This document shows, one piece after another, positions 49,367-58,692 of a DNA stretch of 64,000 bases. Below the pieces are notes generated by a model that did no database searches, was not told the DNA's origin, and was given only the letters and a program-made list of their open reading frames with translations. Where the stretch lies: positions 1 through 64,000 of the forward strand of contig DASUGD010000190.1 of assembly GCA_036274195.1 (NCBI GenBank), written 5' to 3'. Origin of the DNA: JAJKIV01 sp036274195 (GTDB taxonomy: Bacteria > Gemmatimonadota > Gemmatimonadetes > Gemmatimonadales > Gemmatimonadaceae). Positions within the stretch are counted from its first letter, which is position 1; each line of letters begins with the position of its first letter. The position numbers were made by a program, and so were the translations under genes.

Positions 49367-51558
49367 TGCTGCTTCAGGAAGCGACTCGGCTCTCGCATCC
49401 GCTCAGCGGCAGCATCGCCGAGTGGGTGTGGCTCATCCCGCTCTTGCCGTTCATCGGCTTTCTCATCAATGGCTGGCTGTCGATCACGTCGGCCGCCCAC
49501 GTGGGGCCGAAGGATCCGAGCGCCGCGGGGCACGATGCCGCGGGACACGCGGACGACCACGGCCACGACTCCGGTGGCGGCGCGCACGGCGACGATCATC
49601 ACGCCGTCGTTCGGCACAGGTACGCCGGGATCGTGTCGGTCGTCGGACCCGCGGTGCTCCTGCTCTCGTTCGGCCTGGCCGTCGCGATTTTCATGGCGAT
49701 GCTCGGCGTGAGCCGGGAAGCACCGTTCGTCCGCACGCTGTTCTCGTGGATACCGGCCGGCGATCTGCACGTCGACGCGGCGCTGCAGGTCGATCCGCTC
49801 TCGATGGTGATGACGCTCGTGGTGACCGGCGTCGGGACGCTGATCCATCTCTTCAGCGTCGGCTACATGCAGGACGACCCGGGGTACCCTCGCTACTTCG
49901 CCTACCTCAACCTGTTCGTCTCCTTCATGCTCGTGCTCGTGTTGGGCGCGAGCTACCCCGTGCTGTTCGTCGGGTGGGAAGGCGTCGGGCTCTGCTCGTA
50001 TCTCCTCATCGGCTTCTGGTTCACCGACAAGGCCAACGCCGACGCGGGCAAGAAGGCGTTCATCGTGAACCGGATCGGCGACTTCGGGTTCCTGATCGCG
50101 ATGTTCCTGATGTTCGCGAATTTCGGTGTGCTCGACTTCGTCGGCGTCTCCGCAGCGGCGCCCGGCGCGGGGTTCAACAGCGCGCTCGTCACGACGATCT
50201 GCCTCTTCCTGTTTCTCGGGTGCGCCGGTAAGAGCGCGCAGATTCCGCTGTACGTGTGGCTGCCTGACGCGATGGCCGGCCCGACTCCGGTGTCCGCGCT
50301 GATCCATGCGGCCACGATGGTGACCGCGGGCGTGTATCTCATTGCGCGCAGCGCGTTCCTGTTCTCGCTCGCGCCGGTCGCGCAGCTGACCGTCGCGTTC
50401 GTGGGCGGCTTGACCGCGCTGTTCGCCGCGACGATCGGCCTCAAGCAGTGGGACATCAAGAAGGTGCTGGCGTACTCCACGGTCTCGCAGCTGGGCTACA
50501 TGTTCGTCGGCGTCGGCGTCGGTGCGTACACCGCGGGCATTTTCCATCTCGTGACGCACGCCTTCTTCAAGGCGCTGCTGTTCCTCGGGTCGGGCTCGGT
50601 GATCTTCGCGATGCATCGCGCGTATCACGCGACGCACAATCACGACGACGCGCAGGACATGCGCAACATGGGCGGGCTGCGGCGCTACATGCCGGTGACG
50701 TTCATCCTCATGTGGATCGCCACACTCGCGATCGCGGGGATTCCGGTGTTCGCCGGGTTCTTCTCGAAGGACGAAATCCTCGGCGCAGTGTTCGCTCGTA
50801 CGCACGAGTCGACGCTGTCGGAGGTTTCCTGGTTAGGCATTCCGGGCGGCTCCCTGTTGTACCTGATCTACGCAATGGGCCTGGCCGCGGCACTCCTGAC
50901 CGCGATCTACATGACGCGGATGATGCTGTACACCTTCCACGGGCCAAACCGGAGCGGCGAGAAGGAGCAGTCGCATCTCGCGGAAGCGCCGTGGATCATG
51001 ACAGGCCCACTCGTCGTGTTGGGCGTGCTCAGTCTTTTCGGGGGCTGGCTCAACCTGCCGGCATTGCTGCCCCTTGGCCCGGTCGGAGCGCTGGAGCACT
51101 GGCTCGAGCCGGTGGTTGGATCGGCGACGAATGCAGTGACGCGCGGGCCGCACGAGCCGGCGCACAGCACCGAGCTGGCGCTCATTGGCGCCGCCGTTGC
51201 GATCGCCGCCCTCGGCATCATCATCGCGCTGGTTCGCCTCAAGCCCGATCGCCTCGTGCCCAAGGCGCAGGCGCCGGAAGAGCAGGGCTTCGAGCGCGTG
51301 CTTCTGCACAAGTACTATGTCGACGAGCTGTACGACCGGGTCATCGTGCGCCCGACGGTCTGGATCTCGAGAAACGTTCTGGCAACCGGCGTGGATGAGG
51401 GCATCATCGACAAGCTGCTCGTCACGTGGGTCGGGGCGGGAATTCCACGCCTGTTCGGATGGTTCGGCTCGCGCCTCCAGTCGGGGCAGGTCGGTACGTA
51501 CGCCTGGGTGCTTCTGATCGGCGTCATCGCGGTACTCGGCGCCTTCACCTTCCGCTGA
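49366..51558 (+). CDS. nuoL: NADH-quinone oxidoreductase subunit L
   Basis: Large antiporter-like proton-pumping subunit with a long lateral helix. The 730-residue protein has the essential Glu in VGWEGVGLCSYLLIGFW, Lys in GKSAQIPLYVWLPDAMAGPTPVSALIHAATMV, and about 16 transmembrane segments. Between the first and second helices (residues 45-85) there is an insertion with nine His in 40 residues, not present in E. coli NuoL. Confidence 0.95.
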   Translation: MLLQEATRLSHPLSGSIAEWVWLIPLLPFIGFLINGWLSITSAAHVGPKDPSAAGHDAAGHADDHGHDSGGGAHGDDHHAVVRHRYAGIVSVVGPAVLLLSFGLAVAIFMAMLGVSREAPFVRTLFSWIPAGDLHVDAALQVDPLSMVMTLVVTGVGTLIHLFSVGYMQDDPGYPRYFAYLNLFVSFMLVLVLGASYPVLFVGWEGVGLCSYLLIGFWFTDKANADAGKKAFIVNRIGDFGFLIAMFLMFANFGVLDFVGVSAAAPGAGFNSALVTTICLFLFLGCAGKSAQIPLYVWLPDAMAGPTPVSALIHAATMVTAGVYLIARSAFLFSLAPVAQLTVAFVGGLTALFAATIGLKQWDIKKVLAYSTVSQLGYMFVGVGVGAYTAGIFHLVTHAFFKALLFLGSGSVIFAMHRAYHATHNHDDAQDMRNMGGLRRYMPVTFILMWIATLAIAGIPVFAGFFSKDEILGAVFARTHESTLSEVSWLGIPGGSLLYLIYAMGLAAALLTAIYMTRMMLYTFHGPNRSGEKEQSHLAEAPWIMTGPLVVLGVLSLFGGWLNLPALLPLGPVGALEHWLEPVVGSATNAVTRGPHEPAHSTELALIGAAVAIAALGIIIALVRLKPDRLVPKAQAPEEQGFERVLLHKYYVDELYDRVIVRPTVWISRNVLATGVDEGIIDKLLVTWVGAGIPRLFGWFGSRLQSGQVGTYAWVLLIGVIAVLGAFTFR

Positions 51559-51563
51559 TTCCT

Positions 51564-53201
51564 GTGCTCGCCTTTCTGACCTCGATCGGATACGAGTCGT
51601 GGGTGCTGCCTACGCTGCTGGCGCTTCCAGTGGCCGCCGCGCTCGTAATCGTCCTGCATGGCAGCGCCAGCAAGGGTGAGGGAACCGGCGGCCTCGATGA
51701 CGCCGCTGCCATGTTCCCGCGCCGCATCACGCTCTTCACGTTCCTCCTCGAGTTCGTCGTCTCGATCGGACTGTGGTGGGTGGTGGCGCCTGGCGAAACC
51801 GGATTCCGCGCCGTCGTGGACCTCCCCTGGATTCGGACATGGGGAATTCGCTTCGCGCTCGGCGTGGATGGCATCTCGGCGATGCTCGTTCTGCTCACGA
51901 CGTTCATCATGCCGCTCGTCGTGTTAGGCGGCTGGACGAGCGTGCGCACGAAGCTCCACGCCTATCACGCGCTCATGCTGATCCTCACGAGCGGCATGCT
52001 CGGCGTGTTCATGGCGCGCGATCTCTTCCTCTTCTACGTGATGTGGGAGGTCATGCTGGTGCCGATGTATTTCATCATCGGCATCTGGGGGGGCGCGCGG
52101 CGGCTCTACGCGGCGCTCAAGTTCTTCATCTTCACGATGGTCGGGTCGCTGCTCATGCTCGTCGCCATCCTGTATCTCGGGATCAAGGCGGGCGATCCGG
52201 CGACCGGCATTCCGAACTTCGCGTTCGATCAGATCTTCGCCGCCGCCGCTCAGACGCCGCAGGGCGGCATCAACCTCTCGTGGTTCGGGATCTTCCTCCC
52301 GGGCAGCACCCTCCTGTTCCTCGCGTTCTTCAGCGCCTTCGCGGTGAAGGTGCCGATGTTCCCGTTCCACACGTGGCTGCCTGACGCGCACGTCGAGGCT
52401 CCGACGGCGGGCTCCGTGATCCTCGCCAGCATCATGCTGAAGCTCGGAACGTACGGGTTCATCCGGCTGGCCATTCCGCTCTTCCCGACAGCGGCGATGA
52501 GCCCGGGAATGCGGACCGGCATCATCATCCTCGCCGTGATCGGCGTGATCTACGGGTCACTCGTGGCGATGGTGCAGCCGGACTTCAAGAAGCTGGTCGC
52601 GTACTCGTCGGTGGCGCACCTGGGCATGGTGATGCTCGGGCTCTTCGCGCTCACGCGCGAAAGCGTGCAGGGGGCCATGATGGTGATGATCGGTCACGGC
52701 CTGTCCACGGGCGCGCTGTTCCTCCTCATCGGGATGATCTACGAGCGAAAGCACTCGCGTGAGATCGCGGCGTATGGCGGCATCGCCAAGGTCGTGCCCG
52801 TGTTCGCGACGCTGCTCACGATCGTGGCGCTCTCCAGCATCGGCCTGCCCGGGACCAACGGGTTCGTGTCCGAGTTCCTCGTGATGGTCGGGTCGTTCAA
52901 GACCTACCCGTACATGACCACCATATCGGCGTTAGGCGTTATTCTGGCCGCGGCGTATCTCCTCTGGGCGCTTCAGCGGATCATCTACAACCCGCTCGAC
53001 AAGCGCGACAACGAGCATCTGACCGACCTGAACTGGCGCGAGATCGGTCTCCTCGTGCCGGTACTGTTCGCGATCCTCTGGTTGGGCCTCTATCCGAAAC
53101 CCGTGCTCGCTCGCATGGAAGGCGCAACGACCTCCTTCGTCCGGAGGGTCGAAGCCGGGGCAAGTCAGCGGGCGGCGAGCCTGCCTCGCGGAGCCCGCTG
53201 A
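51564..53201 (+). CDS. nuoM: NADH-quinone oxidoreductase subunit M
   Basis: Antiporter-like proton-pumping subunit. The 545-residue protein has the conserved Glu in YVMWEVMLVPMYFIIGIWGG, Lys/Pro in AVKVPMFPFHTWLPDAHVEAPTAGSVILA, and YSSVAHLGMVMLG, across about 14 transmembrane segments. The GTG at 51564 lies five bases after nuoL. Its stop overlaps nuoN (TGATG). Confidence 0.95.
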   Translation: MLAFLTSIGYESWVLPTLLALPVAAALVIVLHGSASKGEGTGGLDDAAAMFPRRITLFTFLLEFVVSIGLWWVVAPGETGFRAVVDLPWIRTWGIRFALGVDGISAMLVLLTTFIMPLVVLGGWTSVRTKLHAYHALMLILTSGMLGVFMARDLFLFYVMWEVMLVPMYFIIGIWGGARRLYAALKFFIFTMVGSLLMLVAILYLGIKAGDPATGIPNFAFDQIFAAAAQTPQGGINLSWFGIFLPGSTLLFLAFFSAFAVKVPMFPFHTWLPDAHVEAPTAGSVILASIMLKLGTYGFIRLAIPLFPTAAMSPGMRTGIIILAVIGVIYGSLVAMVQPDFKKLVAYSSVAHLGMVMLGLFALTRESVQGAMMVMIGHGLSTGALFLLIGMIYERKHSREIAAYGGIAKVVPVFATLLTIVALSSIGLPGTNGFVSEFLVMVGSFKTYPYMTTISALGVILAAAYLLWALQRIIYNPLDKRDNEHLTDLNWREIGLLVPVLFAILWLGLYPKPVLARMEGATTSFVRRVEAGASQRAASLPRGAR

Positions 53202-54748
53202 TGCCGATCGACGTGACCCTGCCAGGCGGGCTGACACTCGCGCTCGCACCCGACCTCATCCTCATGGCCGGCGCGATGCTGCTGATGCTGTGGTCCGCCT
53301 GGCGGCCGGACAGCGCGAGCCATCAGCGTTCGGTGGGAATCGGCGCCCTCGTCGTGACGGTGATCACGACAGCAGCCGTCATCTGGTTTGCCGCGACCGG
53401 TGCGAAGGCAAAGCCAGGGATCGTCGCGGTCGACAGCTTTCGGTGGGCCGCCGACCTGATCTTCCTCCTGGCAACCTTCATCGCAATCGCCGTCTCGATC
53501 GACTACAACACGCGAGAGGGGATCGACGCGCCGGAGACTCACGTGCTCGTGTTGTTCGCCACGAGCGGGATGATGATCCTCGCTGCCGCGCGGGACCTCA
53601 TGATCATCTTCCTCGGCATCGAGCTCATGTCGATCGCCGTGTATGTGCTCGCGGGGCTCAACCGCCGCAGCGCACGCTCCGCCGAGGCGGCGATCAAGTA
53701 CTTCTTGTTGGGCGCGTTTTCGACGGCGTTTCTGCTGTACGGCATCGCGCTGGTCTACGGCGCGACCGGGTCGACGAACCTCGCGGCGATCGGTGAGACG
53801 GTCGCCAAGTACCGACTCGGCGACAGCCCAATGCTGCTCGCCGGCATCGCGCTCATCCTCGTTGGGTTCGGCTTCAAGGTCGCCGCGGCCCCGTTCCACA
53901 TGTGGGCGCCCGACGTCTACGAGGGCGCGCCCACGCCCATCACGGGCTACATGGCTGCGGCGGTGAAGGCGGCGGCATTCGCCGCGTTCCTCCGCGTGTG
54001 GCTCGAGGGCTTCAACGGCGCGTACCTCCGGTGGCACGTGGCGGTCTGGTGGCTGGCGGCGCTCACGATGGTCCTTGGCAACGTCGTCGCGCTCGCTCAG
54101 CAGAATCTCAAACGGCTCCTGGCCTACTCGAGCATCGCGCACTCCGGCTTCGTGCTGGTCGCGATCGTGGTGGGCACGCCAGCCGGCTCGTCGGCGTTCA
54201 TCTTTTACCTGTTCGCGTACACGCTCGCGACGATGGGCGCGTTCGCCGTGGTCGTGGCCCTCGGCCAGCCAGGAGAGGGGGACCTGACGATCGACAGCTA
54301 CTCCGGGCTCTGGAATGACCGGCCGTGGATGGCTCTCGCGATGACCGTGTTCATGCTGGCGCTGCTCGGCTTCCCGATTGTCGGCGGTATCGGCTTCCTT
54401 GCGAAGTGGTACGTGCTTCAGGCCGCGCTCCAGGCACCGGCACCACAGTTCCGACTCGCGGTCCTGCTCGTCATCACCACGGCGATCTCGGCGGGCTACT
54501 ACCTCCAGGTGGTGCGCGTCATGTACATGAAGCCTCGGCCGGCGAACGCGCCAACGCCGCTGCCGACGGGGGGCCTAACGCGGATCGTCATCGGCGCCGC
54601 GGCCATTCTCATTGTCGCGCTCGGGCTGTTCCCGGATTCCATGGCCGTCTTCGCGCAGCGCAGCGTCGCGCAGCCCACCCCCACCGCGCCGGCGGCCTCG
54701 GGACCGATCGCGGTCATGTCACCCGGGTCCGCCGTCGCGGGCCGCTAG
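53201..54748 (+). CDS. nuoN: NADH-quinone oxidoreductase subunit N
   Basis: Third antiporter-like subunit of complex I. The 515-residue protein has the Glu in IIFLGIELMSIAVYVLAGL, Lys in AAIKYFLLGAFSTAFLLYG, AAAPFHMWAPDVYEGAPTPITGYMAA, and LLAYSSIAHSGF. Last gene of the operon; a GC-rich hairpin follows. Confidence 0.95.
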   Translation: MPIDVTLPGGLTLALAPDLILMAGAMLLMLWSAWRPDSASHQRSVGIGALVVTVITTAAVIWFAATGAKAKPGIVAVDSFRWAADLIFLLATFIAIAVSIDYNTREGIDAPETHVLVLFATSGMMILAAARDLMIIFLGIELMSIAVYVLAGLNRRSARSAEAAIKYFLLGAFSTAFLLYGIALVYGATGSTNLAAIGETVAKYRLGDSPMLLAGIALILVGFGFKVAAAPFHMWAPDVYEGAPTPITGYMAAAVKAAAFAAFLRVWLEGFNGAYLRWHVAVWWLAALTMVLGNVVALAQQNLKRLLAYSSIAHSGFVLVAIVVGTPAGSSAFIFYLFAYTLATMGAFAVVVALGQPGEGDLTIDSYSGLWNDRPWMALAMTVFMLALLGFPIVGGIGFLAKWYVLQAALQAPAPQFRLAVLLVITTAISAGYYLQVVRVMYMKPRPANAPTPLPTGGLTRIVIGAAAILIVALGLFPDSMAVFAQRSVAQPTPTAPAASGPIAVMSPGSAVAGR

Positions 54749-54754
54749 CGTCAC

Positions 54755-54774
54755 GGGTCCGCGCACGCGGGCCC
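54755..54774 (+). terminator. GC-rich hairpin after nuoN
   Basis: GGGTCCGCG (54755-54763) pairs with CGCGGGCCC (54766-54774) with one T-G pair, followed by TTCGTGCATTT. It lies between the 14-gene nuo operon and the phosphohexomutase gene. Confidence 0.5.
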
Positions 54775-54793
54775 TTCGTGCATTTCCGATCGC

Positions 54794-56161
54794 ATGTCGA
54801 TAGCTGCGGCGATCTTTCGCCAAAATGACATCCGCGGCGTCGTCGGGGATGATCTGACGATCGAAGCCGCCGGTGCCATCGGTGGCGCGTTCGCCCTCTA
54901 CCTGGCACGCCACGGCGTCACGCAGCCCGTGGCGGTTGGGCGCGACAACCGGCCGAACGGAATGGCGCTGCGCGATGCCCTCGTCGCTGGGCTGACCGCG
55001 TCGGGCGTCGACGTGGTCGACATCGGCGTCGTGCCGACGCCGCTGCTGTACTGGAGTCTCTCGCACCTCGACGTGGGCGCTGGCATCCAGATCACCGGCT
55101 CGCACAATCCGCCGGCGTACAACGGATTCAAGATCTGCGTCGGCAAGGAGACTCTCCACGGCGAGGGCATTCAGGAACTGCACCGACTCGCCACGAGTGG
55201 CGTATTCACGAGCGGCGCCGGTACCGTTAGGCACGAGACGGTGATCGACCGCTACATCGACGACATCGTGCGAAGGATCGGGCCGCTGGCTCACCCCCCG
55301 CGCGTCGTCATCGACTGCGGGAATGGTGCGGGCGCCCTCGTCGCGCCCTCGCTGTTCCGGAAGCTCCTGCCTGACGCGAAGTGCCTCTACTGCGAGAGCG
55401 ACGGCACGTTTCCGAACCACCATCCCGACCCGACGGTCATCGAGAACCTCCAGCCGTTGATCGCCGAGGTGACCCGCGGTGCCTACGACTTCGGGGTGGC
55501 GTTCGATGGCGACGCCGATCGCATTGGCGTCGTCGACTCGACCGGCCAGGTCATCTGGGGTGACTACCTGCTGATTCTGTACGCGCGAGACGTGCTCGCG
55601 CGGACCGGGAAGGGACAACCGATCATCTTCGATGTGAAGTGCTCGCAGGCGCTTCCGGACGCCGTGGCTCGCGCGGGAGGGCGGCCCGTGATGTGGAAGA
55701 CCGGGCACTCGCTCATCAAGGGGAAGATGAAAGAGCTCGGTGCCCCGGTCGCCGGAGAGATGTCGGGCCACATGTTCTTCACCGAGTCGTTCTACGGCCA
55801 CGACGACGCGGTGTACGCGGCGGCCAGGCTCATGCGAATCGTGTCGGAGGCGGGACAACCGATCGAAGCGCTTCTCGCGGATGTTCCCCGGTTCGTCTCG
55901 ACGCCGGAAATCCGAATCGACTGTCCGGACGACCGAAAATTCGCAATCGTGGACGAAGCGGTGAAACACTTCTCGCGCGACCACGAGGTCGTCGGCGTCG
56001 ATGGCGCACGCGTCTTGTTCGGTGAAGGGTGGGGCCTCATCCGGGCGTCGAACACGCAGCCAGTGCTGGTCGCTCGGTTCGAGGCGAAAACGGCGGAGCA
56101 GCTGACCCGGATTCGAACCGTGATGGAGAACTGGCTTCGCTCACAGGGCATCACACCCTGA
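54794..56161 (+). CDS. Phosphomannomutase/phosphoglucomutase
   Basis: Interconverts hexose 1- and 6-phosphates, feeding nucleotide-sugar synthesis for envelope glycans. The 455-residue protein has the active Ser in ITGSHNPPAYNGFKI, metal-binding DGDADRIGVVD, sugar-binding GEMSGHMFF, and a C-terminal phosphate-binding RASNTQPVLVARFEA. PMM and PGM activities are not distinguished by sequence here. Confidence 0.93.
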   Translation: MSIAAAIFRQNDIRGVVGDDLTIEAAGAIGGAFALYLARHGVTQPVAVGRDNRPNGMALRDALVAGLTASGVDVVDIGVVPTPLLYWSLSHLDVGAGIQITGSHNPPAYNGFKICVGKETLHGEGIQELHRLATSGVFTSGAGTVRHETVIDRYIDDIVRRIGPLAHPPRVVIDCGNGAGALVAPSLFRKLLPDAKCLYCESDGTFPNHHPDPTVIENLQPLIAEVTRGAYDFGVAFDGDADRIGVVDSTGQVIWGDYLLILYARDVLARTGKGQPIIFDVKCSQALPDAVARAGGRPVMWKTGHSLIKGKMKELGAPVAGEMSGHMFFTESFYGHDDAVYAAARLMRIVSEAGQPIEALLADVPRFVSTPEIRIDCPDDRKFAIVDEAVKHFSRDHEVVGVDGARVLFGEGWGLIRASNTQPVLVARFEAKTAEQLTRIRTVMENWLRSQGITP

Positions 56162-56162
56162 C

Positions 56163-58661
56163 GTGCTCACTCGACGTTGGTTGATCGCCGCGGCGGCGGG
56201 CGTCGCGCTGCTGCTTCTGCTCGGGAAGGCGCTCGCCGGCATCTATGTCGATTACCGCTGGTTTTCGGCACTGGGAGCAGAGTCCGTCTGGTGGGCGCGT
56301 CTCGAGAACCTGACGATCCTTCGCGGGCTCTCGGGCACGGTCGCGACGGTTTTCTTCTTCTGCAACCTGTACGCGGTGCGCCATTCGGTGGTCTCGCTCG
56401 TTCTGCCGCGCCGCGTCGCGAACATCGAGATCGGAGAAGAGGTACCGAGCCGGTACCTGTTGCTCGCCGTCATCGCGATGTCGCTGCTGTTCGGCATTCT
56501 GCTCGCCTTTCCCCAGGATGATTGGACCTCGTTGGCGCTCGTCCGCTCGGGCCAGCCGTTCCGTGAGGCCGATCCGTACTTCGAGTACGACCTCGGCTTC
56601 TGGACGTACTGGCTGCCGTTCGAGACGTCGTTGCACGTGTGGTCGCTGATCGCACTCCTCGCCGCGACCACCGTCGTCGTGTTTCTCTATGCGCTCACAC
56701 CGAGCCTGCGATGGGAGCGTGGCACGCTTCACGTGTCAGGTTACGTGCGCCGTCACCTGTCCTTGTTAGGCGCGCTCCTGATTTTCCTCCTCGCCTGGAG
56801 TTACCGGCTCGACGGGTTGGGACTGCTGCTGAACGGAACGGGCCCGGGCGGCGCGTTCATCTCGGCCGACTGGAAGGTCGCCGTGCCGGCGAACTTCGTT
56901 CTGGCGTTCGCGACGGGAGCCGCCGCGGTCCTCGTCGGCTGGGCCGCGTGGACGGGCCAGATGCGCATCGCGTTCGTCGCGGTCACCGCGGTGCTCGCGC
57001 TGTCGCTCGGACTGCGCCAGTTCCTCCCGCCTCTCGCGCAGCGGCTCGCCGGTCCGGTGGACCCGGTGAGTCGCGAGGAAGGCTACCTGAAAACGCGCGC
57101 CGTCTACACCCAGCGAGCGTACGCCGTCGATCGCATCCTGCCCGCCGACTCGGCCGGACGGGTCGCGTTGCCGTCGCTTCGCGATGCCGTGCAATCGCTG
57201 TCCGAGTGGGACGCGGGTGCGATCCGTCGCGCGGTGGAACGACGTCGGCAGGGCGCGGTGAGCGGCGCAATTGGCTGGGCCTCGGACAGCGGGCGCCTGT
57301 TGGCGGTCGCGGCACAGCGGCCAACCGGTGCCGATGCCGTGGACCCGTTTGCCGCGTGGACGGTAACGCGCGTGCGAGCATGGGCGAGCGACGACCGTGG
57401 CGGCATAACGGGGGTCGGTGGCGGCGGAGTCGAGGAAGGCGACGCAATCCGTGCCGCGCTCGTATACGACTCGGCATCCGGTCCACTCGTCGTGTCGGAC
57501 CGCGAGGGCCCCGTGGATGCGCCCGAGATCTCGGAATGGCCCTCACGCGTCGCGCACGCATGGGACCAGCAGAACCTCCGTCTCATGTTCAGCGACGTGG
57601 ACGTGCGCGAGCCTCGCATGATGCTGCATCGCGATGTTCATGACCGGCTGCAGATGCTCGCGCCGTTCTTCTGGCAGTCAGCGCACGTCACACCCATCGC
57701 CTGGGGCGACACGCTGTACTGGGCGGTCCACCTCTACACTGCGACCGACTATTACCCGCTCAGCGAGCACACCCGTCTCGGTGGTGAGGACGTGTCGTAC
57801 ATCCGTCATGCGGCAACGGCTATTGTCCACGCGCAGTCGGGGCACGTCACGTTCGTCGCGGACTCGGTGCTCGACCCCATCGCGGCAAGTTGGGTGCGGC
57901 GATTTCCGTCGCTGTTCTCGAGCTGGAGCTCGCTACCCGCCGCCGTCGTCGCGAACGTTCCACCGCCAATCGAGAGTGCCATCGCGCAGGCCGCCGCGTT
58001 CGCGCGCTTCGGGACGCGTAACGATCCGGCGACAATCCCGGCGCGATTGCCCGGGTCGTTCAGTGGCGACACGACACTCTTCGGCGGCGCGTATCGTCCG
58101 ATGTACCTAACGCCGGCGGACTCGAAGCTCGCGTGGACGACGCCGATTCTCGACGAGAGCGATCGCGTGCGCGGACTCATCGTGTCGGTTGGCGGGCCGC
58201 AACCGGTCGCGTACTGGCACAAGCTCCCCGATCCGGGCTTGCGATGGCCCGCCGTGCTCGAGCGCTTGCTGCGCGTTCCGGATTCCCCGGCGCCTCCGCG
58301 CGACGTCACGCTGCGTCGCGGCCCGGTGCGGGCCGTTCCACTGCGAGGTGGTGGGGCCGCCTATCTGCAGACCACGTACGCGTGGCGAAGCGACGGCGCG
58401 CCGACGATCGCGCGTGTCGCCATTCACGGGGCCGGCGCCGCGCGCGACTCCGTCGCGTTCGGGTCGACGCTCGCCGAGGCAGTCGGCATGCGGCCGGAAA
58501 CGCCCGACGCGGCCACGACCATCACGCCCGCCGTCTTTCGGCAACGCGTCAACGATCTCTACGCCGCGATGCGCGAGGCCCTGCAGCGTGGCGATTGGCC
58601 GGCATTCGGCAAGGCCTACGATGATCTCGGCCGGTTGCTCAAGCTCCCGGCCGCGAAGTGA
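56163..58661 (+). CDS. UPF0182 family membrane protein
   Basis: A 832-residue protein of the uncharacterised UPF0182 family. The N-terminal ~290 residues have about seven transmembrane segments (first at residues 7-29, with IYVDYRWFSALGAESVWW); the rest is a large non-cytoplasmic domain with EEGYLKTRAVYTQRAYAVDRI and, near the C-terminus, FRQRVNDLYAAMREALQRGDWPAFGKAYDDLGRLL. Biochemical role is unknown in the family. The GTG start lies one base after the preceding stop. Confidence 0.9.
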   Translation: MLTRRWLIAAAAGVALLLLLGKALAGIYVDYRWFSALGAESVWWARLENLTILRGLSGTVATVFFFCNLYAVRHSVVSLVLPRRVANIEIGEEVPSRYLLLAVIAMSLLFGILLAFPQDDWTSLALVRSGQPFREADPYFEYDLGFWTYWLPFETSLHVWSLIALLAATTVVVFLYALTPSLRWERGTLHVSGYVRRHLSLLGALLIFLLAWSYRLDGLGLLLNGTGPGGAFISADWKVAVPANFVLAFATGAAAVLVGWAAWTGQMRIAFVAVTAVLALSLGLRQFLPPLAQRLAGPVDPVSREEGYLKTRAVYTQRAYAVDRILPADSAGRVALPSLRDAVQSLSEWDAGAIRRAVERRRQGAVSGAIGWASDSGRLLAVAAQRPTGADAVDPFAAWTVTRVRAWASDDRGGITGVGGGGVEEGDAIRAALVYDSASGPLVVSDREGPVDAPEISEWPSRVAHAWDQQNLRLMFSDVDVREPRMMLHRDVHDRLQMLAPFFWQSAHVTPIAWGDTLYWAVHLYTATDYYPLSEHTRLGGEDVSYIRHAATAIVHAQSGHVTFVADSVLDPIAASWVRRFPSLFSSWSSLPAAVVANVPPPIESAIAQAAAFARFGTRNDPATIPARLPGSFSGDTTLFGGAYRPMYLTPADSKLAWTTPILDESDRVRGLIVSVGGPQPVAYWHKLPDPGLRWPAVLERLLRVPDSPAPPRDVTLRRGPVRAVPLRGGGAAYLQTTYAWRSDGAPTIARVAIHGAGAARDSVAFGSTLAEAVGMRPETPDAATTITPAVFRQRVNDLYAAMREALQRGDWPAFGKAYDDLGRLLKLPAAK

Positions 58662-58692
58662 TTACCATCCGTACTTTCACCGCGGAGAGCAC

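Noticed and set aside
43954..50805. Antisense open frames of 440-480 codons under nuoF, nuoH and nuoL
   Set aside because: They are shadows of conserved membrane and Fe-S subunits, with low-complexity Arg/His/Glu content.
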